NCBI GenBank assembly: GCA_002694685.1
Contig: NZMW01000001.1
Coordinates: 124,001-188,000 of the forward strand
Direction of reading: 5' to 3'
DNA: 64,000 bases
Source of the DNA: Balneola sp.
Lineage (GTDB): Bacteria; Bacteroidota; Rhodothermia; Balneolales; Balneolaceae
Made by a program: the position numbers and the translations under genes. This document shows, in pieces, positions 9,754 through 17,621 of the stretch (position 1 is the stretch's first letter; every line of letters begins with the position of its first letter). The notes beneath the pieces were generated by a model. The model searched no databases. It saw only the letters and a list, made by a program, of their open reading frames with translations, and had not been told where the DNA came from.

Positions 9754-10902
9754 ATGAAGCTTCAAACATTCAACCCTTTCAAAAAAGCGAATATGAAATT
9801 ACTGGTTGTTAGCGCTGCCTATTTTTTACTGATGATGTCGTGCAGCGATAAGAATCCTTCGGGAGCTGATAGGGCGGAAGAAGTTCCCACAGCACACGAA
9901 ATGGTTATCGAGATGGGACTGGGATTCAATCTGGGTAATACCTACGACAATGGGTATAACTCCACGGATTTCGAAAGTACCGCTCCTATTATCGCAAAAT
10001 ATGATAATGCCGGAATGCAGCATGTTCGGATACCTACAACCTGGCTGGAAGGATTTGGTGGGAATACATTGGCCGATGAAAATGGAAACGTAGATTTTGA
10101 TAATCCCCGCTTTCTGGAACTAAAGAAAACGATCGATTTTGCTTTAGATAGAGGCCTGTACGTGGTGTTAAACGCTCATCATGAAAGAGGCTTTAAAGAA
10201 CATTATGACGGGAGCGCTGAGTATAATGACAAGTTCACGAATCTATGGACCGATATCGCCGAGTACTTCAAAGATTACGATCATCATTTGATTTTTGAAT
10301 TATTAAACGAGCCTGAAGGAGCTTTTGGGGGAGGGGGATCTGTAAATCAAGACAGTGAAATAGCCCTTCAAAGAACCAGGCAGATCATGAATGTAGGAGT
10401 TACTGCAATTCGGGCAACAGGTGGCAATAATGGGAATAGATTGGTTATGATTGCAACCAATGGATTAGGGAATCAGAGCCAGCTTGAAGACGTATATCCA
10501 AATATAGATGCACTACCCGGACAGGGTTCTGATAAGTACCTCTCTATACAGGTGCACAGTTATGATCCATGGGAGTTTTGCGGACAAAATGGGAGTAACA
10601 GTGCTTATCCCGGAGATGAGGCAACAGCTAATATTATAAAAAGGGTTGCAGCTCATGGCCGGGAACTTAACGTGCCTATCAACTTAGGGGAGTTCGGTGT
10701 CGGAAGAGATGGTGACCAACAGTCCCGAGATACGGACCTTGTTCGCGGATATTATCAAACGATGGTACAAGTAGCCAAAGACGAAGGGATGTCCACATCA
10801 GTTTGGGACGATCAGGGTTGGTTTGGATTGATAACAGGCAGCCCTAGCAATGGCTATAGCTTTGTTTACGATATTGTACCTACGATGCTTTCTGAAAACT
10901 AA
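9754..10902 (+). CDS. GH5 endoglucanase-type lipoprotein
   Basis: 382 residues (369 if ATG 9793 is used, which gives a shorter, more typical lipoprotein signal). The lipobox is 'LMMSC' with Cys30. GH5 clan-A features are in order: 'GLGFNLGNTYDNGY', 'VRIPTTW', 'VVLNAHHE', acid/base Glu186 in 'ELLNEPEG', 'IQVHSYDPW', and nucleophile Glu313 in 'NLGEFGVG'. The 'GFNLGNTxD' start resembles the endo-beta-glucanase/xyloglucanase subgroup (GH5_4-like). A beta-linked glucan substrate is inferred, not proven. It is probably anchored in the cell envelope facing the periplasm or surface, and works with the GH2 enzyme encoded 7 bp upstream. Confidence 0.87.
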   Translation: MKLQTFNPFKKANMKLLVVSAAYFLLMMSCSDKNPSGADRAEEVPTAHEMVIEMGLGFNLGNTYDNGYNSTDFESTAPIIAKYDNAGMQHVRIPTTWLEGFGGNTLADENGNVDFDNPRFLELKKTIDFALDRGLYVVLNAHHERGFKEHYDGSAEYNDKFTNLWTDIAEYFKDYDHHLIFELLNEPEGAFGGGGSVNQDSEIALQRTRQIMNVGVTAIRATGGNNGNRLVMIATNGLGNQSQLEDVYPNIDALPGQGSDKYLSIQVHSYDPWEFCGQNGSNSAYPGDEATANIIKRVAAHGRELNVPINLGEFGVGRDGDQQSRDTDLVRGYYQTMVQVAKDEGMSTSVWDDQGWFGLITGSPSNGYSFVYDIVPTMLSEN

Positions 10903-10947
10903 CCTGCATTTCAATAAGTACTTTAAATGTTTAAATATCGATAAGTA

Positions 10948-12153
10948 ATGTCCAAACTTGTTAGTACAAACAAATCAGAAACTACCCCAAGTGAGAATAG
11001 AATTCGGGTTCTGAAATTAATTCGGAACAAGAAAGAAATTACGAGAGCGGATATCATCGAACAGACCGGGCTGAGTGCACCGACAATAACCCGTATTATT
11101 GAGGCACTTCTTAACAAAAAGCTGATAATACAGGATGAAGTCGGGAGCTCGAGCGGTGGACGCCCTCCACAGATCATAAAGTTTGATTCTGAGAATAATT
11201 ATGTGATTGGTATTGATATCGGAGGGACGTTTATACGGGCTGCTTTTTCGAACCTTGACGGGGAGTTTCTGTACGAAATTAAAGTACCTACCGAAGTTGA
11301 GAAAGGCTTTGTAGGGGTGATGAAACAGCTTGGTGAAATGATCCAGCGTTTGTTAGAAAGAGCAAAGTCGCGGAAGAATAACGTATTCGGTATTGGGGTG
11401 TCGGTCTGCGGAATCATGAATAAGAAATCAGGTTTGTTAGATTACGCACCGGTGCTTGACTGGAGAAATGTAGATATCCGTAAGGCTCTAAGTGAGTATA
11501 CTGACTTGCAAATTTCAATTGGTAATGTGGCTAATCTTATCTCTCTGGGAGAACTTTATTATGGAGTAGGAGAACAGTTTGATGATTTTATCTGCATTAA
11601 CATGGAGTATGGGATTGGATCCGGGATCATTATTGATCGACAACTATTTGAAGGGGCGAATGGGTATTCCGGAGAGATTGGACATATCGTAGTCAATCGT
11701 CAAAGTACCATTAAAGGAAGAGAGGGAATTGAAGGAACTCTCGAAGCCTTGGCTTCACGGTATGGGATCGCAGATATTATGAAAGCTCGAATGGAAAAGG
11801 GAGAAGATTCTTTACTCAAAAATGATGAAGTAATTGATTCCCAATCGGTTTTAAATGCCGCCAGCAGCGGAGATAAGTTAGCAATACAGGTATTGGAAGA
11901 AGCGGCAGATTATATAGGTATAAGTATAGATATACTTATCAAGCTTTTTAACACACAGGCAATTGTGTTGTCTGGTGGTTTTGGAGAGGAAGGCGAGTTT
12001 TTTAACGAAAAAATCAAAAGTAAAGTCTCTGAACTGAGCTTGCAGCTGCAGAAGGATGAAATCCCAATCATGGTTTCAAGTTTTGGAACGGATGCCAATC
12101 TAATGGGAGCCTTTTCACTGATACTACAGAACGTATTACATTTAGAAGGCTGA
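10948..12153 (+). CDS. ROK family transcriptional regulator (NagC/XylR type) without zinc cysteines
   Basis: 401 residues: an N-terminal winged helix-turn-helix (about 15-75, 'RADIIEQTGLSAPTITRIIEALLNKKLI') followed by 'GRPPQ' and a ROK sugar-sensing domain beginning 'VIGIDIGGTFIRAAF'. ROK proteins normally carry a CxCGxxGCxE zinc motif after the 'GEIGH' histidine; here the segment after 'GEIGHIVV' reads 'RQSTIKGREGIEGTLEALAS' with no cysteines. It probably represses the GH2-GH5 genes and responds to a sugar, which fits its position 45 bp after GH5 and 54 bp before a ROK kinase. Target sites were not identified. Confidence 0.9.
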   Translation: MSKLVSTNKSETTPSENRIRVLKLIRNKKEITRADIIEQTGLSAPTITRIIEALLNKKLIIQDEVGSSSGGRPPQIIKFDSENNYVIGIDIGGTFIRAAFSNLDGEFLYEIKVPTEVEKGFVGVMKQLGEMIQRLLERAKSRKNNVFGIGVSVCGIMNKKSGLLDYAPVLDWRNVDIRKALSEYTDLQISIGNVANLISLGELYYGVGEQFDDFICINMEYGIGSGIIIDRQLFEGANGYSGEIGHIVVNRQSTIKGREGIEGTLEALASRYGIADIMKARMEKGEDSLLKNDEVIDSQSVLNAASSGDKLAIQVLEEAADYIGISIDILIKLFNTQAIVLSGGFGEEGEFFNEKIKSKVSELSLQLQKDEIPIMVSSFGTDANLMGAFSLILQNVLHLEG

Positions 12154-12207
12154 TCTACTCCCAAAAATCTACACTGTAATTATTGTGCTGGCTTACTATT
12201 ATAAGGC

Positions 12208-13293
12208 ATGAATTCTACAATCATTTTAACGCTTGATGCCGGTGGGACCAATTTTAATTTTTCTGCAATTCAGAATGGTAGTCGAGTAGGAGATATACTT
12301 TCATTACCTGCGCATGCTGATAACCTGGATAAATGTCTGGATACCCTGAAAAAGGGGTTTAGGCATCTGATGGATGAATCTAATAAAAAGCCCGCCGCCA
12401 TAAGCTTTGCATTTCCAGGTCCTGCTGATTACAGGAACGGTGTAATCGGAGACCTCCCCAATTTACCTGCATTCAGTGGCGGTATTCCGCTTGGACCTAT
12501 TTTGGAAGAAGAGTTTCAGATTCCGGTGTTTATTCATAATGATGGAAACCTTTTTGCCTGCGGAGAAAGTAAAGCCGGATTTCTGCCATGGGTTAACCAC
12601 AAATTGGAAGAACAAGGAAATCCCAAACGCTATAATAATCTGATCGGAATTACTGTCGGCACCGGTTTCGGGACTGGTATTGTAGTAAACGGAAAGCTGC
12701 TTGAAGGAGATAACAATGCTTCCTCAGAAACCTGGAAAATGAGGAATAAAAGGCATCCTTATTCTTTTCTAGAAGACACCCTGAGTATCCACGGCTTAAA
12801 AAGAATGTATGCTGAGCAGATCGCTATGGATCCGGCTAAAGCTCCTGAACCTTTTGAGATTTACCGGATAGCTAAAGGAGAAGCAGAAGGAATTGAGCAG
12901 GCAGCAAGGGAGGCTTTTTTGCGTTATGGTGAAGTGCTGGGTGATGCCATTTCTACGATGATCAATATTATTGACGGGGTGGTAGTAATTGGAGGGGGAG
13001 TCGCCGGTGCATACCCGCTTTTTTCAGGGGCTATGCTCGATCAGTTTAACAGCTCTTATGATTTGTTAAATGGGAAACGTACTTCAAGACTGGTTCAGAA
13101 AATGTACGACCTTGAGCGGGATTGGAGCCTTAAACAGTTTCTTCAAGACGATATGAGGGAAATAGAATTACCATCGGGTACGAAAAAAGTCCGCTTTGAA
13201 GAAAACAAAAAGCTCGCAGTTGGCTTAAGCCGATTAGGCACCAGTGAGGCTATAACCCTTGGTGCCTATTATTCGGCAATTTCAAGACTCTGA
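12208..13293 (+). CDS. ROK family sugar kinase
   Basis: 361 residues without a DNA-binding domain. It starts with the phosphate-binding 'TLDAGGTNFNFSA', contains the catalytic-type 'FIHNDGNLFACGE' (the Asp of the ROK 'ND' motif), the glycine-rich 'GITVGTGFGTGIVVNG', and 'VVVIGGGVAGAYPLF'. It most likely phosphorylates the hexose released by the neighbouring hydrolases (glucokinase or fructokinase-like), using ATP in the cytoplasm. As in the regulator next to it, the CxCGxxGC zinc motif is missing. It sits 54 bp after the regulator on the same strand and is convergent (3 bp between stops) with the transporter. Exact sugar unknown. Confidence 0.87.
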   Translation: MNSTIILTLDAGGTNFNFSAIQNGSRVGDILSLPAHADNLDKCLDTLKKGFRHLMDESNKKPAAISFAFPGPADYRNGVIGDLPNLPAFSGGIPLGPILEEEFQIPVFIHNDGNLFACGESKAGFLPWVNHKLEEQGNPKRYNNLIGITVGTGFGTGIVVNGKLLEGDNNASSETWKMRNKRHPYSFLEDTLSIHGLKRMYAEQIAMDPAKAPEPFEIYRIAKGEAEGIEQAAREAFLRYGEVLGDAISTMINIIDGVVVIGGGVAGAYPLFSGAMLDQFNSSYDLLNGKRTSRLVQKMYDLERDWSLKQFLQDDMREIELPSGTKKVRFEENKKLAVGLSRLGTSEAITLGAYYSAISRL

Positions 13294-13296
13294 AAT

Positions 13297-14637
13297 TCAG
13301 GCTGCTGGTGCTTGTTCTAACTCAATTTTTGAACCTTTTTTACCATACCAGGAAATGTATAGGTAGCAAAGAATTGGAAGGAAAAGCCCCATCTGTAGGC
13401 CGATAGAATCAGCAAGGAATCCATAGAATGGAGGTATGATAGCTCCACCCACAATGGCTGTACATAGTATTCCGGATCCCTGAGCAGTGTGTTTTCCAAG
13501 TTTTTTGATAGCCAGTGTAAATATGGTTGGGAACATGATAGAATTAAATAAACCAACAGCTAATATTGTCCACATTGCTGTTAACCCACCACTAAACATA
13601 CTTATGAGTATTAAACTGACATTTACAAGTCCATAGATACCCAGCAAATTTCCGGCATTAAGTTTTTGCATCAGGCCGGCTCCAATAAATCGGCCAACCA
13701 TAGCACCTCCCCAATAAAAGAACACATAAGTACCGGCAAGTTGTGAAGCATTCATATCCTGAATACTGGTATCAGAGAAAACAGTGGATAAACCTGCTGC
13801 TATCGACGACATAACTGCACTGCCTTCCACCAGCGTCTCAATATCAAGTTGTAAGAAGTAGTTAACAAGATAACTGCCGATGGTTACTTCAGCACCCACA
13901 TATACAAAAATACCGAGTGCTCCCAGCATGAGGTGCTTTGTTTTCAGTGCCACTGAATAGCTTCCACTCTTATTGTCATCTCCTTCAAGAATCTTAGGAA
14001 GCTTAAAAACTGAAAATAATCCTGCAAGGATAATAAGCACGATAGCCAATATCACAAATGGTCCCTGTACGGCCGCAGCCTCCGCTTCGTAATATGCCAA
14101 CTGTTGGGCCTGACCCATCGCACTCACTTCTGCAGATGAAGCCACAGAGCTGCTCAGAATAAATGCAGCACTCACAAGAGGAGCAATGGTAGTTCCTAGT
14201 GAGTTAAATGCCTGAGCAAGATTCAAACGACTCGAAGAAGTTCGATCCGGTCCTAAAGCTGCTACATAAGGATTTGCGGCTACCTGCAGAATGGTGATAC
14301 CTCCGGCAAGTACAAATAATGCCAGCAGGAAGATTGGGAATAATCTGAACGAAGCAGCAGGGTAGAAGAGCAAACAAGCGGCACCCATGGTGATCAACCC
14401 AACAACAGCACCTTTTTTATATCCAATTTTAGAAATGAGATATCCGCCGGGAATAGAGAACACAAAATAAGCGGTAAAGAAAGCAAACTGAACAAGACCG
14501 GCTTCAAAGTAGGAAAGTTCAAAAACATCTCGGAGCCTTGGGATGAGAGCATCAACCAAAACGGTGATAAATCCCCACATAAAAAAGAGGGTAGTTACAA
14601 CAATAAAAGCCGGGCGGTAATTAGTTTTCTGCGACAT
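13297..14637 (-). CDS. Sugar:proton symporter, FucP/GluP-type MFS transporter
   Basis: 446 residues with about 12 membrane segments. The N-terminus 'FIVVTTLFFMWGFITVLVDALIPRLRDVFELSY' (shown here by its core 'FFMWGFITVLVDALIPRL') followed by 'GYLISKIGYKKG' is the hallmark of the FucP/GluP branch of the major facilitator superfamily, which imports fucose, glucose or galactose with protons. It lies at the end of the GH2-GH5-ROK cluster on the opposite strand, its stop only 3 bp from the kinase stop, so the functional link (import of released monosaccharide, then ROK phosphorylation) is inferred from position. The terminator at 14721-14748 separates it from the minus-strand gene upstream. Confidence 0.9.
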   Translation of the reverse strand: MSQKTNYRPAFIVVTTLFFMWGFITVLVDALIPRLRDVFELSYFEAGLVQFAFFTAYFVFSIPGGYLISKIGYKKGAVVGLITMGAACLLFYPAASFRLFPIFLLALFVLAGGITILQVAANPYVAALGPDRTSSSRLNLAQAFNSLGTTIAPLVSAAFILSSSVASSAEVSAMGQAQQLAYYEAEAAAVQGPFVILAIVLIILAGLFSVFKLPKILEGDDNKSGSYSVALKTKHLMLGALGIFVYVGAEVTIGSYLVNYFLQLDIETLVEGSAVMSSIAAGLSTVFSDTSIQDMNASQLAGTYVFFYWGGAMVGRFIGAGLMQKLNAGNLLGIYGLVNVSLILISMFSGGLTAMWTILAVGLFNSIMFPTIFTLAIKKLGKHTAQGSGILCTAIVGGAIIPPFYGFLADSIGLQMGLFLPILCYLYISWYGKKGSKIELEQAPAA

Positions 14638-14720
14638 AGTACAGGATATTATTTTTGGTTATTCAAATGAGGATAAACAAAAACGAAAAGGATTCACAGT
14701 GATAAAAATTTTCATAAAAA

Positions 14721-14748
14721 AAAGCTTCTGAATTACTTCAGAAGCTTT
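14721..14748 (-). terminator. Rho-independent terminator after the TPR gene
   Basis: A 12-bp perfect stem (AAAGCTTCTGAA, 14721-14732, with 14737-14748) and a 4-base loop. Read on the minus strand it is followed by a run of T (the A-run at 14716-14723 on the plus strand). It ends transcription of the long minus-strand operon whose last gene is 14778-15461. Confidence 0.88.
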
Positions 14749-14777
14749 AAATATGCTAAATAAATTTTTAGTCAGGA

Positions 14778-15461
14778 TTATTTTGCAGCAATCATTCCTT
14801 TTAGTCGCTGAGCTTCTGCAAATTGTCCACTTTGTGGATAGTCATTAGTAATTTGATCTGCTATTGCATTCGCTTGTTCGAAGTTGCCGGCACTGTAGTG
14901 AGCTTGTGCGGCTTCAAGTAAGTTAGATGGAGTAGTAGCACTGTTTTCATCCCAGTTGGCTGCCTGAAGGAATTTATCAGCGGCTGCTTCATAGCTTTCG
15001 TTTGCCAACATCAACTTTCCGTGAAAGGTTAATGGACCCACTCCTAAAATGCCTTCCGGAACATCAAAATCTTCCATGTAAATCAGGGCATTCTCTATGT
15101 CACCCAATTCATAACTGGAAACGGCTGCATAAAAGTGGGCGATGTTTCCTGCATTAGTTCTAGGAAATTCTTCTGAAATTTGATCAAACCCATAAGTGAG
15201 TTCAAATTCATTCCCGTATAAAGCATTCTCGTAGTCAGCCTGATTGTAATAATTTTCAGCGACGGACAATAATTGCTGAGCTTGTTCTTCTTGGGCAGAT
15301 GAATAAAAGTTGTAACCTATAATTCCACCGACTAAAGCTATAAATGCGATTGCTAAAATGGTAAGAAAGGAACTGTTTTCACTTACGTAAGCCGCCGCAC
15401 GGTTATAATTTTCAATTAGCGGATCGGATTCTAATTCTTCTTTTGAAAGCCTTTTTGACAT
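14778..15461 (-). CDS. Membrane-anchored TPR protein
   Basis: 227 residues: a short cytoplasmic N-terminus, one transmembrane helix (about 33-52, 'LTILAIAFIALVGGIIGYNF'), then tetratricopeptide repeats such as 'AENYYNQADYENAL', 'AADKFLQAANWDENS' and 'AQAHYSAGNFEQANA'. The layout resembles YfgM, a periplasm-facing TPR chaperone partner in Proteobacteria, and the small TPR proteins common in Bacteroidota; which of these it matches in function is not known. It is the last gene of the minus-strand run, 71 bp after the lolD-like gene, and is followed by a strong terminator. Confidence 0.82.
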   Translation of the reverse strand: MSKRLSKEELESDPLIENYNRAAAYVSENSSFLTILAIAFIALVGGIIGYNFYSSAQEEQAQQLLSVAENYYNQADYENALYGNEFELTYGFDQISEEFPRTNAGNIAHFYAAVSSYELGDIENALIYMEDFDVPEGILGVGPLTFHGKLMLANESYEAAADKFLQAANWDENSATTPSNLLEAAQAHYSAGNFEQANAIADQITNDYPQSGQFAEAQRLKGMIAAK

Positions 15462-15532
15462 GTTTATTTAGTTGTAATAGCTGTGATTTGAAAGAGTATA
15501 AAAATAGGACTGTTTTCGGACTTCACAAAACT

Positions 15533-16225
15533 TTAAAGTGTTTCTAAAATTCCATTTTTCAGTTCGAGAATAGTGTCGGAGCGACCGGCAATTTCTTTTT
15601 CATGTGTAATCAAAAGCACAGAAACACCCATTGCTTCCCGAAGTTCAAAAAGTAAGTCCAGTATAATATTTGTATTTGTTTGGTCAAGATTACCTGTCGG
15701 TTCGTCTGCAAGTATAATCCTTGGGTTATTCATCAGCGCTCTGGCCATGGAAACTCGCTGTTGTTCGCCACCGGATAGCTGAGTGGGGCGGTGACTTTTT
15801 CTTTCTTCCACTCCAAAAAGTCCCAATAATTCTTCAGCTCTGCTGTATGCCTGATCGGAGGAAGTTCCACCAATTAGAGCGGGCATGGCTACGTTTTCGA
15901 GAGCCGTAAATTCTGGCAGTAAGTGATGAAATTGAAATACGAAGCCGATATACTTATTTCGGTAGTCAGCAAGATCATCCGCTTTATAGGACGAGATGTT
16001 GTTTGAATCCCATAAAACATCTCCGGAGTCAGCACGATCCAGACCGCCTAAAATATGCAAGAGCGTACTTTTACCACTTCCGCTCGAACCAATAATAGAA
16101 GTGATGCTTCCTTCAGCGATACTTAGGTTCATCCCCTGAAGTACTTTGAGTTCACCTCTTTCTGGGCCACCGGCAAAGCTTTTGTGCAAATCTCTAGCTT
16201 CGAGAACCGTTTTCTTTTCTTCCAT
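15533..16225 (-). CDS. lolD: ABC transporter ATP-binding protein, LolD-like
   Basis: 230 residues with a full ABC ATPase set: Walker A 'GSSGSGKSTLLH', Q-loop 'FQFHHLLPEFTALENVAMP', signature 'LSGGEQQRVSMARAL', Walker B 'IILADEPTGNLD' and the switch His in 'LLITHE'. The pattern matches the LolD/MacB group, which powers lipoprotein release from the inner membrane (LolCDE) or MacB-type efflux. No permease gene lies next to it, so the partner is elsewhere and the LolD name is a best fit. Its start overlaps the stop of the phosphodiesterase gene by one base, showing tight co-transcription. Confidence 0.85.
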   Translation of the reverse strand: MEEKKTVLEARDLHKSFAGGPERGELKVLQGMNLSIAEGSITSIIGSSGSGKSTLLHILGGLDRADSGDVLWDSNNISSYKADDLADYRNKYIGFVFQFHHLLPEFTALENVAMPALIGGTSSDQAYSRAEELLGLFGVEERKSHRPTQLSGGEQQRVSMARALMNNPRIILADEPTGNLDQTNTNIILDLLFELREAMGVSVLLITHEKEIAGRSDTILELKNGILETL

Positions 16226-17037
16226 TACTCAGCGGTATTTTTAAGACCTGGATACGTAACGGGCTCAATATGAACACACTTTCCTGTTTCCGTATCTACT
16301 TTTGCAAAAGCACCACAAAGCTGGTTATCGCCTTTTGCAGACTGATATTTCTGGTGAACCCCGGTCATAAACCTTTTGATGGCTACTTTTTTATCCATTC
16401 CAATTACACTGTTAAAGGAACCGGTCATACCGGCATCGGTAAGATAGCCAAGCCCTTGCGGTAAAATTCGGGCGTCATTGGTTTGAATGTGAGTGTGTGT
16501 ACCAACCATAACAGAAGCCTTGCCATCAATATGCCACCCCATGGAAACCTTTTCAGCTGTAGCTTCTGCATGGAAGTCGACAAATATGATATTGGTTTCC
16601 TCTCTGATTTTCTCCAAAGCCCACTCGGCGGCTGAAAAAGGATCATCAATGGATTTCATGAAAGTCCGGCCCTGTAAATTCAGTACGCCAACTTTAACGT
16701 TTTTATTAGGAACTTCGTGAATACTGAAGCCCAGTCCCGCATTACCTTTTGGGTAATTAAGAGGGCGGAGGATGTGGTCATGCTCTCGCATGTAATCAAA
16801 TACCTTCCATTTATCGAAGGAGTGATCTCCGCCGGTCACAACATTGACCCCTAAGTTTAGCAGGTTTTTGATGATCTTGCGATTCGTGCCAAATCCTTCG
16901 TGAGAATTTTCAGCGTTAGCTACCACAAAGTCCGCGTCGTATTTCTTGATAAGACTGGGGAGGAAAGTATTGGTCATTTCAATACCTGGGTCGCCAACAA
17001 TATCGCCTACAAAAAAAATGCTGATTGTATCAGCCAA
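16225..17037 (-). CDS. YmdB-like metallophosphoesterase (TIGR00282 family)
   Basis: 270 residues. The fold signature is seen from the N-terminus: 'IFFVGDIVGDPG' (metal Asp), 'FVVANAENSHEGFG' (Asn/Glu ligands), 'VVTGGDHSFDK', 'IIFVDFHAEATAEK' and the terminal 'MVGTHTHIQTNDARILP' plus 'TDAGMTG'. This is the YmdB family, for which 2',3'-cyclic nucleotide phosphodiesterase activity is described in Bacillus. It is cytoplasmic with a two-metal centre. It sits 28 bp downstream of zapA within the same minus-strand operon; the reason for that link is not known. Assignment to family is confident, substrate is not. Confidence 0.9.
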   Translation of the reverse strand: MADTISIFFVGDIVGDPGIEMTNTFLPSLIKKYDADFVVANAENSHEGFGTNRKIIKNLLNLGVNVVTGGDHSFDKWKVFDYMREHDHILRPLNYPKGNAGLGFSIHEVPNKNVKVGVLNLQGRTFMKSIDDPFSAAEWALEKIREETNIIFVDFHAEATAEKVSMGWHIDGKASVMVGTHTHIQTNDARILPQGLGYLTDAGMTGSFNSVIGMDKKVAIKRFMTGVHQKYQSAKGDNQLCGAFAKVDTETGKCVHIEPVTYPGLKNTAE

Positions 17038-17065
17038 AGTGTACTCCTGCTATTTGTTCGGTTTT

Positions 17066-17359
17066 CTATTCTTTAATTTCAGTAAGTAAACGTTCTAAAC
17101 TATGATTCACGCGCTCCATCAAAACTTCTTCACTGTTTTCGAGCTCGCTATTGGCATTGCGTACTTCAAATAATTCTTCAGCAATACTCAAGGCTGCCAA
17201 TACCATGACAGTGGATTCAGGTTGCTTAACAAGCTGCTGCCGGTAGGTTTTAAAGCGTTCATCCACAAACTTACAAATCCTAACCATGGATTCTTCTTCA
17301 TGATCCTCAACCTTAAGGGGATACTGCTTTCCGAGAATACTAACTTTAATCGATTTCAT
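17066..17359 (-). CDS. zapA: Cell division protein ZapA
   Basis: 97 residues with the ZapA head domain start 'IKVSILGKQYPLKVEDHEEE' and 'ICKFVDERFKTYRQQL', followed by 'TVMVLAALSIAEELFEVRN' and a C-terminal coiled coil. ZapA binds FtsZ and cross-links protofilaments at the division site. The gene overlaps the coiled-coil gene upstream by four bases (ATGA, 17356-17359), so the two are translationally coupled. Placement next to pheT is common in Bacteroidota-related genomes (from memory). Confidence 0.9.
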   Translation of the reverse strand: MKSIKVSILGKQYPLKVEDHEEESMVRICKFVDERFKTYRQQLVKQPESTVMVLAALSIAEELFEVRNANSELENSEEVLMERVNHSLERLLTEIKE

Positions 17360-17610
17360 GAATCAGCTCCAAGGTGATGATCAATTTTAGATATTAGTCC
17401 CTGAACATGCTGACGCAAAGCTAATCGCTCTGACTCAGTAATAGCAGAAAAGATATCGGTCTGCTTTTCATGCTCTTCTTCAAGCTTGGTCTTTAACTTC
17501 GCGTTATCCTTTTTGAGATCTCGGATTTCCTTTTTCAGACCTTCCACTTCGGTACCCACTTCATCCAGCAGTAGCCTGAACTTATCGCTTTGTTGTGAAA
17601 GTTTATTCAT
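17356..17610 (-). CDS. Small coiled-coil protein (ZapB-like)
   Basis: 84 residues, almost entirely a heptad-repeat helix ('VEGLKKEIRDLKKDNAKLKTKLEEE'-like core near 20-45), followed by 'SERLALRQHVQGLISKIDHHL'. No enzymatic motif. Its start is 11 bp after the pheT stop and its end overlaps zapA by four bases, so it is translated with zapA. By position and shape it is a plausible functional analogue of ZapB, bridging ZapA to other divisome parts; sequence alone does not prove this. Confidence 0.75.
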   Translation of the reverse strand: MNKLSQQSDKFRLLLDEVGTEVEGLKKEIRDLKKDNAKLKTKLEEEHEKQTDIFSAITESERLALRQHVQGLISKIDHHLGADS

Positions 17611-17621
17611 ACGTAGATTAA

